DNA from: Petrolisthes cinctipes
Taxonomy: Eukaryota; Arthropoda; Malacostraca; Decapoda; Porcellanidae
Length of the DNA stretch: 64,000 nt
Assembly (NCBI GenBank): GCA_033782935.1
Contig: JAWQEG010000497.1
Span: forward strand, 62,001-126,000
Direction: 5' to 3'
Each line of letters starts with the position of its first letter. The stretch's first letter is position 1. Made by a program: the position numbers and the translations under genes. The notes below the pieces were generated by a model that saw nothing but the letters and a program-made list of their open reading frames with translations, had not been told where the DNA came from and did not search any database. This document shows positions 19,401 to 30,404 of this stretch, piece by piece.

Positions 19401-20249
19401 GCTTTATTTTCACTATATAGCTCAAGTACTTCTTACTATTTATTGCCATAGGCCTGAGTCTCCTACTGCTAGAACTTTATATAGAATTCATGAACTCACG
19501 AAGCTACTATTTACAATTTTATATACATAATTTTTAATAGAATTCACGATTTAACTTATGATTGCACTCCCAAAAACGTAGTTTGTTTTGTTTTCGTAAG
19601 CCAAACAAAACACCAGTTATGAAGATTAACCCCACTAGATTTCTGTTAACCTTTTTACTATTTATTATTATCCCCTACACTGCCAGATACTTTTCCTTGG
19701 GTTAATAAAATAATCTTTTGTTAGCCATGGGAGGATATTATTTACATAAAATATAAAGATATGTACAGTACTGTATAACCTTTTTGGAGTTAGGGTCATA
19801 TTATCAAGACACTCATTTATGCAAGTATTGGATTCAAGAAGGCTAGTGAGTGGTGACACCAATGTAGCGTCGACGCTCTCCAATGTTTTGTTTACAGTGT
19901 ACACAACACCAAGGATGAGAGGAACTCAACAACATGAACTTTATTGTTCCTGTTCCGGTAAGAGAAATGCTGATTCATTATTATCTTTCTTCATTTATAA
20001 TTCTACTCTAATTGTTTCATATTTTTAATTTACTAGTTATCAATGAGTTACATATGGTATATAGGGTCGATTATATATTCCTTTAGTTGAAAATATATAT
20101 ACAGTACAGTGAATATTTTCTATATCCTCTTCAAGACAAGTTCTCTTTCACTCAACAGACACATCACAAGAAGATTCAGCCCATACATGCCATACATGCC
20201 CATCCTACCTCAATGTATTACGTTTCACCCTATCAACCATCCCACACAC
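19401..20249. other. Intergenic or upstream sequence of P-like relic
   Basis: AT-rich. I find no THAP zinc finger or other domain in the short ORFs (such as 19819-20028). Confidence 0.45.
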
Positions 20250-20307
20250 AATCCCAATTGCCTTCTTACTCATGCCGCAATCCCAATTGCCTTTTTACTC
20301 ATGCCAC
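20250..20307 (+). repeat. 29-bp tandem duplication
   Basis: Two adjacent 29-bp copies starting AATCCCAATTGCCTT differ at a few positions. They lie just upstream of the splice-donor-like sequence at 20349. Confidence 0.8.
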
Positions 20308-20480
20308 ACCTCTCATTACTTTCTCCATCCCACCTGGTATTGGGAAGGGTAAGTTAACATTATAATAGTGTATATTATACAGTATACTGTACTGTATTTG
20401 CCAAGAAATAGTCACTAAGGATAGCTTTACAGGATGCTTTTTCTCTAGGCCCTTGTGTTAAGTAACCTTTCACTTTACAG

Positions 20481-22268
20481 AATTGGCACCTGACTCTTAT
20501 GAAGCTCCTACCCAAACCTCTGCTGTTGGAGAGACTCTATTAACACCAAGAGAGTTAGAAACAACTAAAGAAGGTAGCTCTGCTTCATCAGGTGGACATA
20601 ATCTGGCAGTTTGTTGGTCCTGTTGTGGTTTCCTACATTCTGGGAATAATAATGTGTATGCCCTACAACAGCAGCTGTTTGAGGTGTCTCTAAAATTGGA
20701 GAAAGTAACAGAAATTAAAAGACAGTTAGAACTAAATTAGAACTACAACAGCAGCTGTCTTAGGTGTCTCTAAAATTGGAGAAAGTAACAGAAATTAAAA
20801 GACAGTTAGAACTAAATTTAGAGGAATTACGAGCAAAGAAAGGAAGTTTAGAACAAAGATTAATGGAGCTTGTTGGAGAAAATGGTGACATCAAAAAGAA
20901 ATTGTTAAAACAAACATTAGACAATGATATTCTGCTTAAGGAAAATACAGAGTACAAAAATTTGGTATCAGAGTACAACCTTGAAAAAGTAAAACAAACT
21001 TATGCCAATAAACCTATCACTGCATTTCATGAGGAGTTGGAAAAGCAGATGAGAGACATACTTTCTCCATTTTTTACTGACACCCAGATTGATTTCTTTC
21101 TCACAGGTGAATCTGTGAGAAAGTGGTCAGATGATGACGTTGCTCGTGCATTGACACTAAAATCTATAAGCCCCAATGGCTATCATTATCTTAGGGAACA
21201 ACTTAAACTACCTTTTCCCTCAGTTAGCACTCTGCAGAGGTGGACTAATGGACACAGCTTCAATCCCGGAATCTTGGACTCTGTGCTGAAGCTCATGAAA
21301 AACAAGGGTGAAACAATGACAACTGGAGAACGAGCTTGTATTTTGTCTTTTGATGAAAGACAGAATCTGGTCACAGAGTAAATAAGAGGTTTCTTCCTTT
21401 ACAAAAAGGGATTTTGTTAAGTTGTAAGTCCCTGGTTTCACTGTATGATGATCTTCACATCAGGTTTGGACTTAAGTATATTTTGACTAGAAGGCTCAAT
21501 CAAGATGTTGTTGAAAGTTTTTTTTTTTTTAGCATGATGCGTTAGATGGGCCGATGCTATGATCACCCAACGCCCCTCTCCTTTCAACATCGGCTGAAGA
21601 TGTACATCATGGGTAAAGATGCCAAAGTTCTGTCAGTTAATGTCAATAGTTTGGATGTGGAGTCAAATACCCTTGGTAAAGAGAGTGAGAAAATAACTAT
21701 GGAAAAACCTCTTATTGCTGAAAGTGACCTCATTGTTGATGGTAATGCTCCATGTCTGGTATCTAAATCGTTCAGTGATCTCGGTCAAAATAATGATCCA
21801 GATGAACCAGAAGAGGAAGATGGCTTTACTTTAAATGAATGGTCAGTTGTCTACTTACCTGAAGAAGAAGCGACTGACTACTACTTTGGGTATGTGGTTC
21901 ACAAATTCCAACACAAGTATCCTCAACTTGGATATGTTTTACAAGAAACTAGCAATAATATGAGCTGGGTTAGTTTTGTAAGTAGAGGTAAACTCAAGTG
22001 TATGAATCCTGATTATAGAGCTGTACTGCTTCACATTAATAAAGTGTTTTGCGATTATCATGGTGAAGCACTAAAGGATGGAGAAGGAAGTAGTGAGATC
22101 ATTTTAAAAACATCTAATTTGCCACCATTCGTCCCTATTGAAGTCGCGAGGTTCTTTATTCGTTGTAGAGCTTACTTCATGATAAAATTGTTAAATAATA
22201 GGTTGAATGAATCAAAACTGATACACTGCAGACAGGCAGAAAAGAAAATGAAGAAAACTGTAAGCTAA
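20481..22268 (+). pseudogene. P-element/THAP9-like transposase pseudogene
   Basis: Remnant of a P-superfamily transposase, which cuts and pastes DNA through an RNase H-like fold. The first block (from about 20483) and the second (20764-21381) encode a coiled coil and then a P-type region with WSDDDVARALTLKSISP, LREQLKLPFPSVSTLQRW and LSFDE, where the Asp is the likely first catalytic residue. A further block from 21387 carries RFLPLQKG, YILTRRLNQDVVESFF and DHPTPLSFQHRLKMYIMG, the C-terminal part. Three lesions break it. An 80-bp tandem duplication (20663-20742, 20743-20822) shifts the frame. The middle of the nuclease domain is missing at about 21380. A TAG interrupts the last block at 21543-21545, just after a 13-T run. 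The exon may begin at 20481 after an acceptor (TTTACAG) paired with GTAAGT at 20349. No THAP finger was found. Family assignment is strong; activity is excluded. Confidence 0.85.
20663..20822 (+). repeat. 80-bp tandem duplication inside P-like ORF
   Basis: Two adjacent 80-bp copies starting CTACAACAGCAGCTGT lie in the coiled-coil coding part. 80 is not a multiple of three. Sequence before copy 1 and after copy 2 would be in the same frame if one copy were absent, so the duplication is itself the disabling event. Confidence 0.9.
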
Positions 22269-23010
22269 TATTGGATGAGTATTTTTTACTACGACTGTAT
22301 ATAACTTTACCCTCTCTTGCAGTTGAAAAGTATACAAGTGAAGCTCTTCACAAAACATACTGATACATGTTCATGAAGTATGGTCGCACAAAGACACCAT
22401 ATATTTAACTTTTCATTGTTTCAGCCCTGTGGTTATTTATTATTAAACTATTATACCAGCATCTATGACTATATGTATCCTCACGGCCTTGTGATGCTTC
22501 TGTTTTGTTCTATGTGCTAGATCCCCCTTTATTAGTCTGTTTCCTTATACCATCTGTGTAGTAAATGTCTTCTGAGGCCTGGTACTGTACTAGTTTAAGT
22601 ATTGTTGGATTATGGTACTAAATCATATTCCAGTTGTGTGAACACTTTATATGCTTGAATTTTTTAAAACTTCAGAGTTATCATTGCAAGGGAAGAATAG
22701 TTAGATGCAAATGAGCATGAGAGGGTAAGATGCAGCATATAAATAATTTCTGTAACACTCAGTACATGGTTGAATGTCATACTTGATAATCATGGTTCCT
22801 GGTTTGTACAACAGCTTTAAAATGTACAGTTTATTATAGTAGCTGTATTTTGTAGGAAGAACTGTTCCATGCTGACTTTTTACACTATGGGTGAGAGGTT
22901 ACAGACTTTTGATTCATTCAGATTTGCTCACTTTTTTTCACTCGCCTCTGTATTTAATACTGTACTTTAGAGTTCAAGGAAATAAATTACTCGTGTCTAC
23001 TTTTATGTTC
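22269..23010. other. Sequence downstream of P-like relic
   Basis: AT-rich, no ORF or recognisable repeat. I did not find a convincing 3' terminal inverted repeat for the P-like element. Confidence 0.45.
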
Positions 23011-23014
23011 TTAC

Positions 23015-23431
23015 CTATTTGTATTTCTGTACATCTTTGTTTCCTCTTCTTTTAATTAATTTCTTACTGTGACCTCTAATTGTAGGTATTCCCTGTTGAC
23101 ACAAGTTTTCTATATCCTTACTATTCCATACTACTGCAGCATATTCCAAGGTAGGCCTTATAAACGATGTAAGTATTTTCTTGACCATTTCTTCATCTAT
23201 ATAAGTGAAGGCCACTCTCAAGTTTGCTAACAATGTATACATGTTTCTCACTTTTTCATTTATATGATCATCTGGTATCAATTTCTTATTTATTGTCACC
23301 CCTAAATCTCTTTCTTTCTCTGCTTTATTTAATATTTTATTTCCAAGCTTGTACTGCCAATTTGGTCTTCTCTCACTTCTACCAAGTTTAATAATAATGT
23401 GTTTAATATTTTCAGTTTCTAGAACTAAAGT
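23015..23431 (-). mobile_element. CR1-like RT thumb/C-terminal fragment
   Basis: The minus strand encodes the region just after the RT palm: ERDLGVTINKKLIPDDHINE, then FIRPTLEYAAVVWNS, then KRRGNKDVQKYK. These are the usual order and spacing in CR1/Jockey-type ORF2 proteins. The open part is 94 aa, and homology continues upstream with sequence such as NIKHIIIKLGRSERRPNW. The catalytic palm and endonuclease are absent. It is an old truncated copy. Confidence 0.75.
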
Positions 23432-23439
23432 AGTTAAAG

Positions 23440-24115
23440 GAAGTACATTAGTGTTTTCTACTTATGCCAAGATAACTCAAACACAAAAATGTATTGCACA
23501 CTGGCAAAGTAAATAGTAATTAAAAGTAAACAGAAAAAATTAACAAACTTCTCGGAATAGCAAAATGACTGCACAGACTACTGGATATACAAAACTACAG
23601 AAGGGCAACAGCCTGTAAAGAAACGTTCTTTTTCATGCAAGTAATGAAAGGTCACATTTGAAAGTAAATCATGTACAAAAAGAAGCGAAATTGTGGGTGA
23701 AGTTAGAGTTAATGTGGGGAGAAAGATGGGTGAGAGACATGATATGCATGTAATACAACAAAGAAATATTAACGAATCTCTAGGAAATTCAGTCAATAAT
23801 CCCAATTTTCTATGTTTGTGACTTATCTATATTTAATCGTAATAAATTAATATCACGGGGTTTTGTTAGCTAGAATCGGCGTGAGCGAGCCTCTATCAGC
23901 TTGTAAATACAGTGCTATAGCCTTCAATATAGCATGCACTAGTCTACTATTCATGAAAACTATATCCACAACTATCAATTAACTCTTTTAGAGAACACCA
24001 CCCACGTTTGATGTATAAATCATGTATTAAAACCGAGAATAAGGAGAGATTATTTAAGTTTGAACGAGATTCCTGCATGCAAGGGTCTCCAGCAGGGTCT
24101 CCAGCGAGCGTTATC
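23440..24115. other. Intergenic spacer
   Basis: AT-rich DNA, no supported gene. The 75-aa reverse ORF at 23578-23805 has no recognisable domain. Confidence 0.5.
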
Positions 24116-24119
24116 ACTT

Positions 24120-24475
24120 TGACGTCACGGAGCGCGTGACGTCACGGCTGAATTGATGACGTTTCACTGAACTATCCTTATTGTCTCATCCTTGCACAAC
24201 ACTACACATGCTGCGTTGCTGCCTGCCTGCGGTGGCGCGAAAATCGCGAAATGCAAGGCCAATGGTTACATGACAACTCCTCATCGTAGTTTGAAAAAAT
24301 AAAATTTGAAAAATAAAAATAAAACATGACTTTAAAACGATTTATATTTCATGCACAGTTATTTTTATTGGTAATTACACTGGCAACAATAAAGAGGAAC
24401 AAATATAAATATTTAATATATATATGTTACTTGGCAACACTCCATGACGTCATAGCCAAGTGATGGGTGACGTCA
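24120..24475. promoter_or_regulatory. Cluster of four TGACGTCA (CRE-type) sites
   Basis: Perfect palindromes TGACGTCA occur at 24120-24127, 24137-24144, 24445-24452 and 24468-24475, with a TGACGT half-site at 24157. Nearby are GCGCGAAAATCGCGAAA (about 24235-24251, E2F-like), GATTGG (CCAAT, about 24500) and GCCATCTTG (YY1-like, about 24591). The stretch is richer in CpG than its surroundings. Such a combination suits a promoter, but no first exon could be identified. A transposon-borne array is an alternative. Confidence 0.4.
24255..24292 (-). mobile_element. SINE body fragment
   Basis: The reverse complement contains CGATGAGGAGTTGTCATGTA, matching the body of the SINE-like repeat at about 19328-19346 with one mismatch over the core. 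Only this short piece is recognisable. Confidence 0.5.
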
Positions 24476-26130
24476 GCACTGGCTGTGCGATCAGGCAGCT
24501 GATTGGCTGCCTGGGAGCTGTAGTGACCAGCCAGTATACAAAGTGGAATAATGCGACCAGGACCATGTAAACACTCGGTGGCCATCTTGAATAGGCGAGC
24601 CCACACTTTGAGTGATGTTGCCAGATGGTGATCTATTTTTTATTTGCGACCTTTTAAGTGCTGGACATGGGTAACTTAGTTAAATTTCATACCTTATTTT
24701 ACACTAGAAAATTAGCGTTCTAGTTCACGACCTTTTACTTAGATGTATAAAAAAATACATACTTTTGTGTTTTCGCATAATATATGCTGAATATACTATA
24801 TTTTTCATATAAATTAGTAAATAATAAAAGTCGAAATGTGTGCATTAAGCGGCTTTCATGAACTGCATGAGTATAACAGCCTACAAATATTAACAATTGT
24901 ATTTAGCATGACCCATACCATGAAGCGGAAAATGTTGAAATGCCATATTTTCACATTTATTAGCATTAGAAATATGCATATCTTGCGCTGCCAGACGCAA
25001 GGCTAACTGAATGTATGGATACAGCGGGGATCGCATGGTGTAGGGTTTGTTTACGTGTTGCTGCAACAGCGGAGAACGTATCGTACGGAGACACCAATAT
25101 ATTATCAACATCTTATTGTGATTTAGTACTGTTACTATCATTGACGACATAAAATGTAAAATAAAATTATAAAAGGCCTGTATAAGTTTGTATATCATTC
25201 TAATTTTGTTATCTTTGCATATAAGCGGACTAAAAAGCCTCTTCTGAAATAATAGGAGATATATTTTTATTCATGGCTGTATTCGTATGAAAATAAGTCC
25301 AAGATAAGTTAAAAATGTCAAAAATATTGAATAAGTTATAATAAGTCGTTCCACAATAGGAAGCCCAATATAACTTTGCCCGACATAGGACATTTTTTCC
25401 AGCCTAGAAATCGCCATCAAAATGCCGTTTGGCAACTCGCATTAAATTGTGGGCTCGCCTATTGGTATTACGGTACCTTTTTATTCGAGAATGGTGGTAA
25501 ATATTACACGTGGGGCAGTTCAATAATGTCGGTTATACTCCATGGACACGTTAAGAGTCTAAATTGGCTTCATTATTCTCAAAGCAGCACTGAAGAATAC
25601 GTTCGTGGACAAACGAACACTCGATCGGTACAAAGGGAAGCCATTGTAAACAAGCACACTGATTGGCTGTTGAAATTGAGGCGCATTAATAAAGAACGCT
25701 GATTGGCTGTACACACCAATATGGCCGCTATACACAACGCGGATTAAGGAAAATTGATTCATTTAAGGGTAGTTGTATTACGAAAGCTATGCATTTGTGA
25801 CGGAAATAACCTATGATAAAATTACGTACATGTATTGAAGAAATGTATTTAACAAAACAGAATTGATGGTAATGATTATTGACAAACGCTTGACTATATA
25901 ATACCCTCTACTGTATGTAACTCTCTCCCATTTTCTCTTCCTCCTTCTGCCATCTGCTGTCTTATCTCCCACTTCTCTTCCCTGTATGAACCTGCCTCAT
26001 TGATATCTAACACTAATACAGTATTTATGTTTTCTTGGTTCTGTGGTCCAAAATGTTTCACGTATAATATACTATATGTACATAAATACTTATGTAACCC
26101 AATGTACTTACAGTAGCCTACAGTGAAATG
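24476..26130. other. Unannotated region with CCAAT-like words
   Basis: No supported gene. The 108-aa ORF at 25376-25702 has no domain and overlaps repeat-like words. CTGATTGGCTGT occurs near 25658 and 25700. GTGGGCTCGCCTATT at about 25450-25464 is the inverse of sequence at about 24598-24612, suggesting an inverted relationship. Confidence 0.45.
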
Positions 26131-26131
26131 T

Positions 26132-26301
26132 ACTGAAAACATTATACTGATGGGACTATATAAACGGTGTGGTATATTCCGTCGTGTGTGTGTGTGTGTG
26201 TGTACAATATGTGTCAATAGTAGTAGTGTTGCTGAAAACATTAAACTGACGGGACTATATAAAAACTGTGTGGTATATTCCGTCGTGTGTGTGTGTTCAA
26301 A
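26132..26301 (+). repeat. 100-bp period tandem duplication
   Basis: Two copies of a block starting CTGAAAACATTA and running through TGTGGTATATTCCGTCGTGT are spaced 100 bp apart, each followed by (GT)n. Confidence 0.8.
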
Positions 26302-26407
26302 ATGTTTCATAAGTAATATTATTCCATTTTCGAACAAAACCACAACAAGACTATAAACGCTGACTGTACACATAGAACGAAGAGGTTGATTTGTGGATGA
26401 AGGAAAC

Positions 26408-26662
26408 CCCCCCCCCCCCCTAGAACTAGAGGACCCTGTGGAGAGAGAGAGAGAAAGTAGCTAGGGACAGAGGAGACCACCCTAGTCCAGGAAGACCTTG
26501 TAGGACCAGGGAGAATGAGATAGAGAGAGAGGCGAGACAACGAGCATTAAGGAGATAGAAGGATAGAAGCTAATGACAGATAAAGAATTGAAAAGAAGTA
26601 AACACGAAGGAGATAGAAGAGGGACAGTTGAAGAATTGAAAGGGAGTGAGGAAGAGGAAGGT
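26408..26662. repeat. Poly-C and purine-rich tract
   Basis: A C run at about 26408-26420 is followed by GAGA-rich sequence. It is low complexity only. Confidence 0.6.
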
Positions 26663-26664
26663 AA

Positions 26665-26716
<52 letters not shown>
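26663..26716. repeat. (AT)n microsatellite
   Basis: About 27 AT dinucleotides preceded by an A run. Confidence 0.9.
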
Positions 26717-26718
<2 letters not shown>

Positions 26719-26829
26719 GTTTTGGTTAGAATGGAGGGGCCTAGGCACATGTAGAAGGAAGAAACCTTTTGGTGAGTGGTGTAAGAGGCTTTAAAGGGGT
26801 AGGCTTTAAATAAGATGTTACTGCTGGAC

Positions 26830-27292
26830 CCCATTATTTCTCTACCTACCCTACCCTCCCTACATATTTATCTTACCTACTTCCCTACCGACCAATCTAT
26901 CTACCCACCCACCTATCTACCAACCTCCCTCCGTTCTAACCTACCTCCCTACGTACTCTACCTACCGAACTCCTTACATACTGTACCTACCTACCAGCAA
27001 ACCAACCTATATACCAACCTCCCTCTACTTACCTACCTACCTACCTACCAAACACCCTAACTCCTTACATATTGTACCTACCTACCAACCAACCTACATA
27101 CCTACCTTCCTCCCTTCTTACCTACCTACCCACAAATCTATCCTACCCACCGACCTACCTACCTATCTCCAAACCAACCCCACCCTATACCCATTTCCTA
27201 CCCTCCCTTCTTACCTACCTAACCACCCACCTACCTACCTCCTTCATTACCTCCTTCACTATCTTCCTACCTACCCTGCTGTCTGTCTGTCC
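26830..27292. repeat. CCTA-type tetranucleotide tract
   Basis: Degenerate (CCTA)n with interspersed CCAACC and CCTCCC. Pro/Thr/Tyr/Leu ORFs over it are artefacts. Confidence 0.85.
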
Positions 27293-27370
27293 CTGTATGA
27301 ATTCATTTAAAAACAGGAATTCTGAAAGTATAAGGAAAGTGAAACTTAATTATGATGTAAAGGAATGGAA

Positions 27371-27480
27371 TAGGTGAGATTGATTGATTGATATTAAGCG
27401 CAGTAACAGTGAGGTCATATGGAGCCCGAGGATGAAAGGTGATTAAGAGGTGGGAGAATACACGAAAACAGAAATAAATG
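27371..27480 (-). repeat. Dispersed repeat fragment, TTGATTGATTGA end
   Basis: TTGATTGATTGATATTAAGC followed by GTGAGGTCATATGGAGCC resembles the 3' end (tail on the left) of a short interspersed decapod repeat in reverse orientation, possibly related to the one at 1528-1700. The assignment rests on recall. Confidence 0.35.
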
Positions 27481-27489
27481 GTTAAAAAA

Positions 27490-27870
27490 ATGAAATATGT
27501 GAAAAAAGAGTGAAAAGAATTACACGGAAGGGAAAATGAAGAAAGGTTGAAAGGAAGGGAGAATAATTGTGAGGAGAGAGAGAGAGAGAGAGATAACTAA
27601 GAAAAGAAAATGAAGAGAGAGGGAAACCAAGGAAAGATATTGGAGAGAAGGAAAACTAAGGAGAGAAAATGAAGAGAAGGAAAAAGAAGGAAAGAGAATG
27701 GAGAGAGATAACTATGAAAAGAGAATGAAGAGAGAAGAGGAAAACTAAGGAAGGAGAATGAAGAGAGGGGAAAGCTGAAGAAAGAGAAGAGAGAAAGAAA
27801 ACTTTGGAAAGAGAATTAAACGAGAAGGAAAACTAAGAAAATATTTTTAAAAGGGAGGAAATAGGAAGGA
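27490..27870. repeat. GA-rich tract
   Basis: GAAGAGAAGGAAAACTAAGG-like purine repeats, low complexity. Confidence 0.8.
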
Positions 27871-27900
27871 AGAAAGACTGACAATAGAATATTTGTATCA

Positions 27901-28570
27901 CGTGGTCTTCTTTCTTTCCTGCCTTTCTTTCTTAATTCTTTCCCTTCCTTCCTTCCTTCCCTAATTAATTCCTTCCTTAATTCATACATTCCTTCCTCCC
28001 TTGATTCCTTCTTTTTTTCCTTAATTCCTTCCTTATTTCTTTAATTCCTTCCCTTCTTCCTTCCTTCCTTAATTCCTTAATTCCTTCCTGCCCTAATTCA
28101 TTCTTTCCTTATTTCCTTCCATAATTCATTCCTTCCTTCCTTAATTCCTTAATTCCTCAATTCCTTCCTTTTTTCCTCAATTGCTTCGTTCCTTAATTCC
28201 TTCCTCTCTTCGTTCCTTAATTTCTTCCTTCCTTCCTTCTTTCTTTCTTTATTTCCGTCCCTAATTCCTTCTTTCATTCATTCATTCCCTTCTTCCTCAT
28301 TTCCTTCCTTCCTTATTCCTTCCTTCCTTCCTCCTTTCCTTAATTCCTTCAGTCTTTTTTCCTCCCTTCCTTCCTTAATTCCTTCCGTCTTTTTTCTTTC
28401 CTTCCTTCCACTTTTCTTTCTTTATTTTTTTACTTTTTTGTTATTTATCCGTTTACTTATCTTATTATTTATCCATATATTTATATTTATTAATTTATAT
28501 TAATTTTATTTATTCATATATTTGTTTTATTATATTTCTTTATTTTTGTTATGACTGTATAGAGTAATTA
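27901..28570. repeat. CCTT/CCTTAATT repeat block grading into ATTT-rich DNA
   Basis: Long degenerate array of CCTTCCTTAATT and CCTT units to about 28420, then TTTATTTAT-rich sequence. No gene. Confidence 0.85.
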
Positions 28571-28643
28571 AATGACTCCTGTATACTAATTAAGAAATGA
28601 AGTCACACGTGAACTGGACAGACAGGGAATGGTGATAACACTG

Positions 28644-28647
<4 letters not shown>

Positions 28648-28677
<30 letters not shown>

Positions 28678-28872
28678 GGAAAAAGAGTGAAAGAATGAGG
28701 AAGAGAGAAGGGGAAAGGGAGAGAGAAGGAAGTGGGAGAGAGAAAAGGAAGTGGGAGAGAGAGATAGGAGGGGAAGGGTAAAGGGAGAGGGAAGTAGGGG
28801 AGAGATGGGAGGGGAAGAGGCCAGAGTGGGAGGAAGAGTGAGACTGAGAGGGGGAGTGGGAGAGAGAGAGAC
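28648..28872. repeat. (GA)n and purine-rich tract
   Basis: (GA)n at about 28648-28674 followed by AGGGGAAGTGGGAGAGAG-like sequence. ORFs are artefacts. Confidence 0.85.
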
Positions 28873-29469
28873 ATGCTTCCACGTGCTCCCACATTTTTCA
28901 TCGATAACTCCGGACCTCGACATCTTATACAGCCCTTACTTTGCCAGCTACAGCATGACATCCCCCTGCACATCCCTAAGACCTTACAGCCCACAAAACA
29001 CTGTAGCAAAATGCAATATGCAATTGAAAATTCGACCCAACCACTTGAAATTTGAATCTACCAGCAAGCAACACCAGCCCTCTGCCGCCACCCGCGCTTA
29101 AGTTGCCAGACACCTCCAGAAAATCTACTGCTGCACCAAGCCACGGAAACCTTTTCCTCTGACTAATTTACTTTCATACCTTTCTCTCCTGCCTCTACTA
29201 CTGTGTGTAACCACTACTCTGGAGGATCCGCAAGAGAGAACTCAACTCCTGGATGAATTAACATCATCCGGCCTCCTAGATAACAGAGTTATACACCCCA
29301 ACCCCATACTATCCCACCTGGATGCCAGCGCACGATAACTACGCTTGCCACACAAACACAGGGTAACCCCTGACACACAAACACAGAAACTCTCAACTAC
29401 ATAACCCACACACTATTTCTGTATCAAATACACATGCACAACCTCTCAAACACTACCTTAGACACTTAA
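28873..29469. other. Unassigned sequence, possibly old transposon
   Basis: C- and A-rich sequence without repeats of the local type. Short ORFs (28873-29055, end of 28751-29101) show no domain that I recognise. Confidence 0.4.
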
Positions 29470-29616
29470 GGGGGTATCATACTTGGTACGCAAACGTGGA
29501 ATTGGCGGAATTCTGGTAGGCGAACGCGGAACGGTGACCACAAATGGGATGGCTTTGCCGCAGGCCCTAGTCATGACAAAGTTACTCCCTAACAAAACAA
29601 AACCTACCTAACCTAG

Positions 29617-29890
29617 CCTAACTGGGGGCAGACTACCGGGACCTAACTGGGGGCAGACTACCGCGACCTAACTGGGGGCAGACTACCGCGACCTAACTGG
29701 GGCAGACTACTGGGACCTAACTGAGGGCAGACTACCGGGACCTAACTGGGGGCAGGCTACCGGGACCTAACTGGGGGCTGACTACCGGGACCTAACTGGG
29801 GGCAGACTACCGGGACCTAACTGGGGGCAGACTACCGGGACCTAACTGGGGGCAGACTACCGGGACCTAACTGGGGGAAGACTACCGGGA
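29617..29890 (+). repeat. 25-bp minisatellite, about 11 copies
   Basis: Units of ACCTAACTGGGGGCAGACTA plus CCGGG repeat about 11 times with few variants (CCGCG, TGGGA). The low divergence suggests recent expansion. A degenerate relative occurs near 30930-31000. Confidence 0.9.
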
Positions 29891-29934
29891 ACTGTGAAAA
29901 TAGTACAAAAAATAGTTTGTGTAATAATAACACT

Positions 29935-30008
29935 AGCCCTGCCGGGATTGAATCCCGGACCCTGACCACCTGCCGCCGTCGTCATACCAACCACACCACC
30001 AGCCACCT
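29935..30008 (-). mobile_element. tRNA-like (SINE head) sequence
   Basis: On the minus strand TGGTGTGGTTGGTA fits a pol III A box and GGGATTCAATCCC a B box, about 40 nt apart, with a good T stem (CCGGGATTCAATCCCGG). The acceptor and anticodon stems do not close, so it is a tRNA-derived repeat head or pseudo-tRNA. Confidence 0.5.
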
Positions 30009-30053
30009 CTGCCAGAACAAGCAAGGGAAAAGTATTTAAAGGAAGGAGAAAAC

Positions 30054-30104
30054 TCGCGCATGCGCAGATGTCATGACGTCATGACTAAGTACTGCGGCGA
30101 TTGG
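30054..30104 (+). promoter_or_regulatory. Candidate promoter of MADF-BESS gene
   Basis: GCGCATGCGC (30056-30065, NRF1-type palindrome), TGACGTCA (30074-30081, CRE) and ATTGG (30100-30104, inverted CCAAT) lie about 300-350 bp upstream of the MADF-BESS start. These sites are typical of TATA-less promoters. Part of the segment also belongs to the inverted-repeat candidate 29474-30170, so a transposon may have supplied them. Confidence 0.4.
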
Positions 30105-30404
30105 CTTCCCCACAAATGCCTACCAAAGCTGGTATCCATTTCTATCCATACCAGGTCTGCAAACGAGAACCAATTCACTAACCAAATTTATTATAATTAA
30201 TCATTTCAAAGTAAACTAGTTAAATAATTATAGAAAAAATAATATTGTTATATAAATATTTTAGAATAAAACAAATATAAACACTGGGTATAGTAAATAC
30301 GATGTCGATATTTTGCAGTTTGCCCGTCACACGGTCACAGTCGTCAATGTTTACAACCAGGCGGGAGTGAACCAGCGCCGCAGTGTTTACTCGAGATTCC
30401 AAGC

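Larger units (their letters stand above)
29474..30170. mobile_element. Candidate inverted-repeat element with minisatellite core
   Basis: The arm at about 29540-29579 (CACAAATGGGATGGCTTTGC ... CTAGTCATGAC) is an imperfect inverse of the arm at about 30070-30118 (GTCATGACTAAGTACTGCGG ... CCCCACAAATG). Further outward matches include CTGGTAGGC and GCCTACCA. Between them lie the 25-bp minisatellite and a tRNA-like segment. This could be a roughly 700-bp non-autonomous DNA transposon. The arms are diverged and no target duplication was found. Confidence 0.4.

Noticed and set aside
20087..20365. THAP zinc finger upstream of the P-like relic
   Set aside because: Contains CRNPNC but lacks the spaced second Cys/His pair and the usual Trp and Pro positions; the CxxxxC arises within a 29-bp duplication.
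25376..25702. 108-aa forward ORF
   Set aside because: No recognisable domain or splice sites; overlaps words repeated in inverse orientation near 24.6 kb.
29935..30008. tRNA gene on the minus strand
   Set aside because: T arm pairs well, but the acceptor stem does not close and no clear anticodon arm exists.
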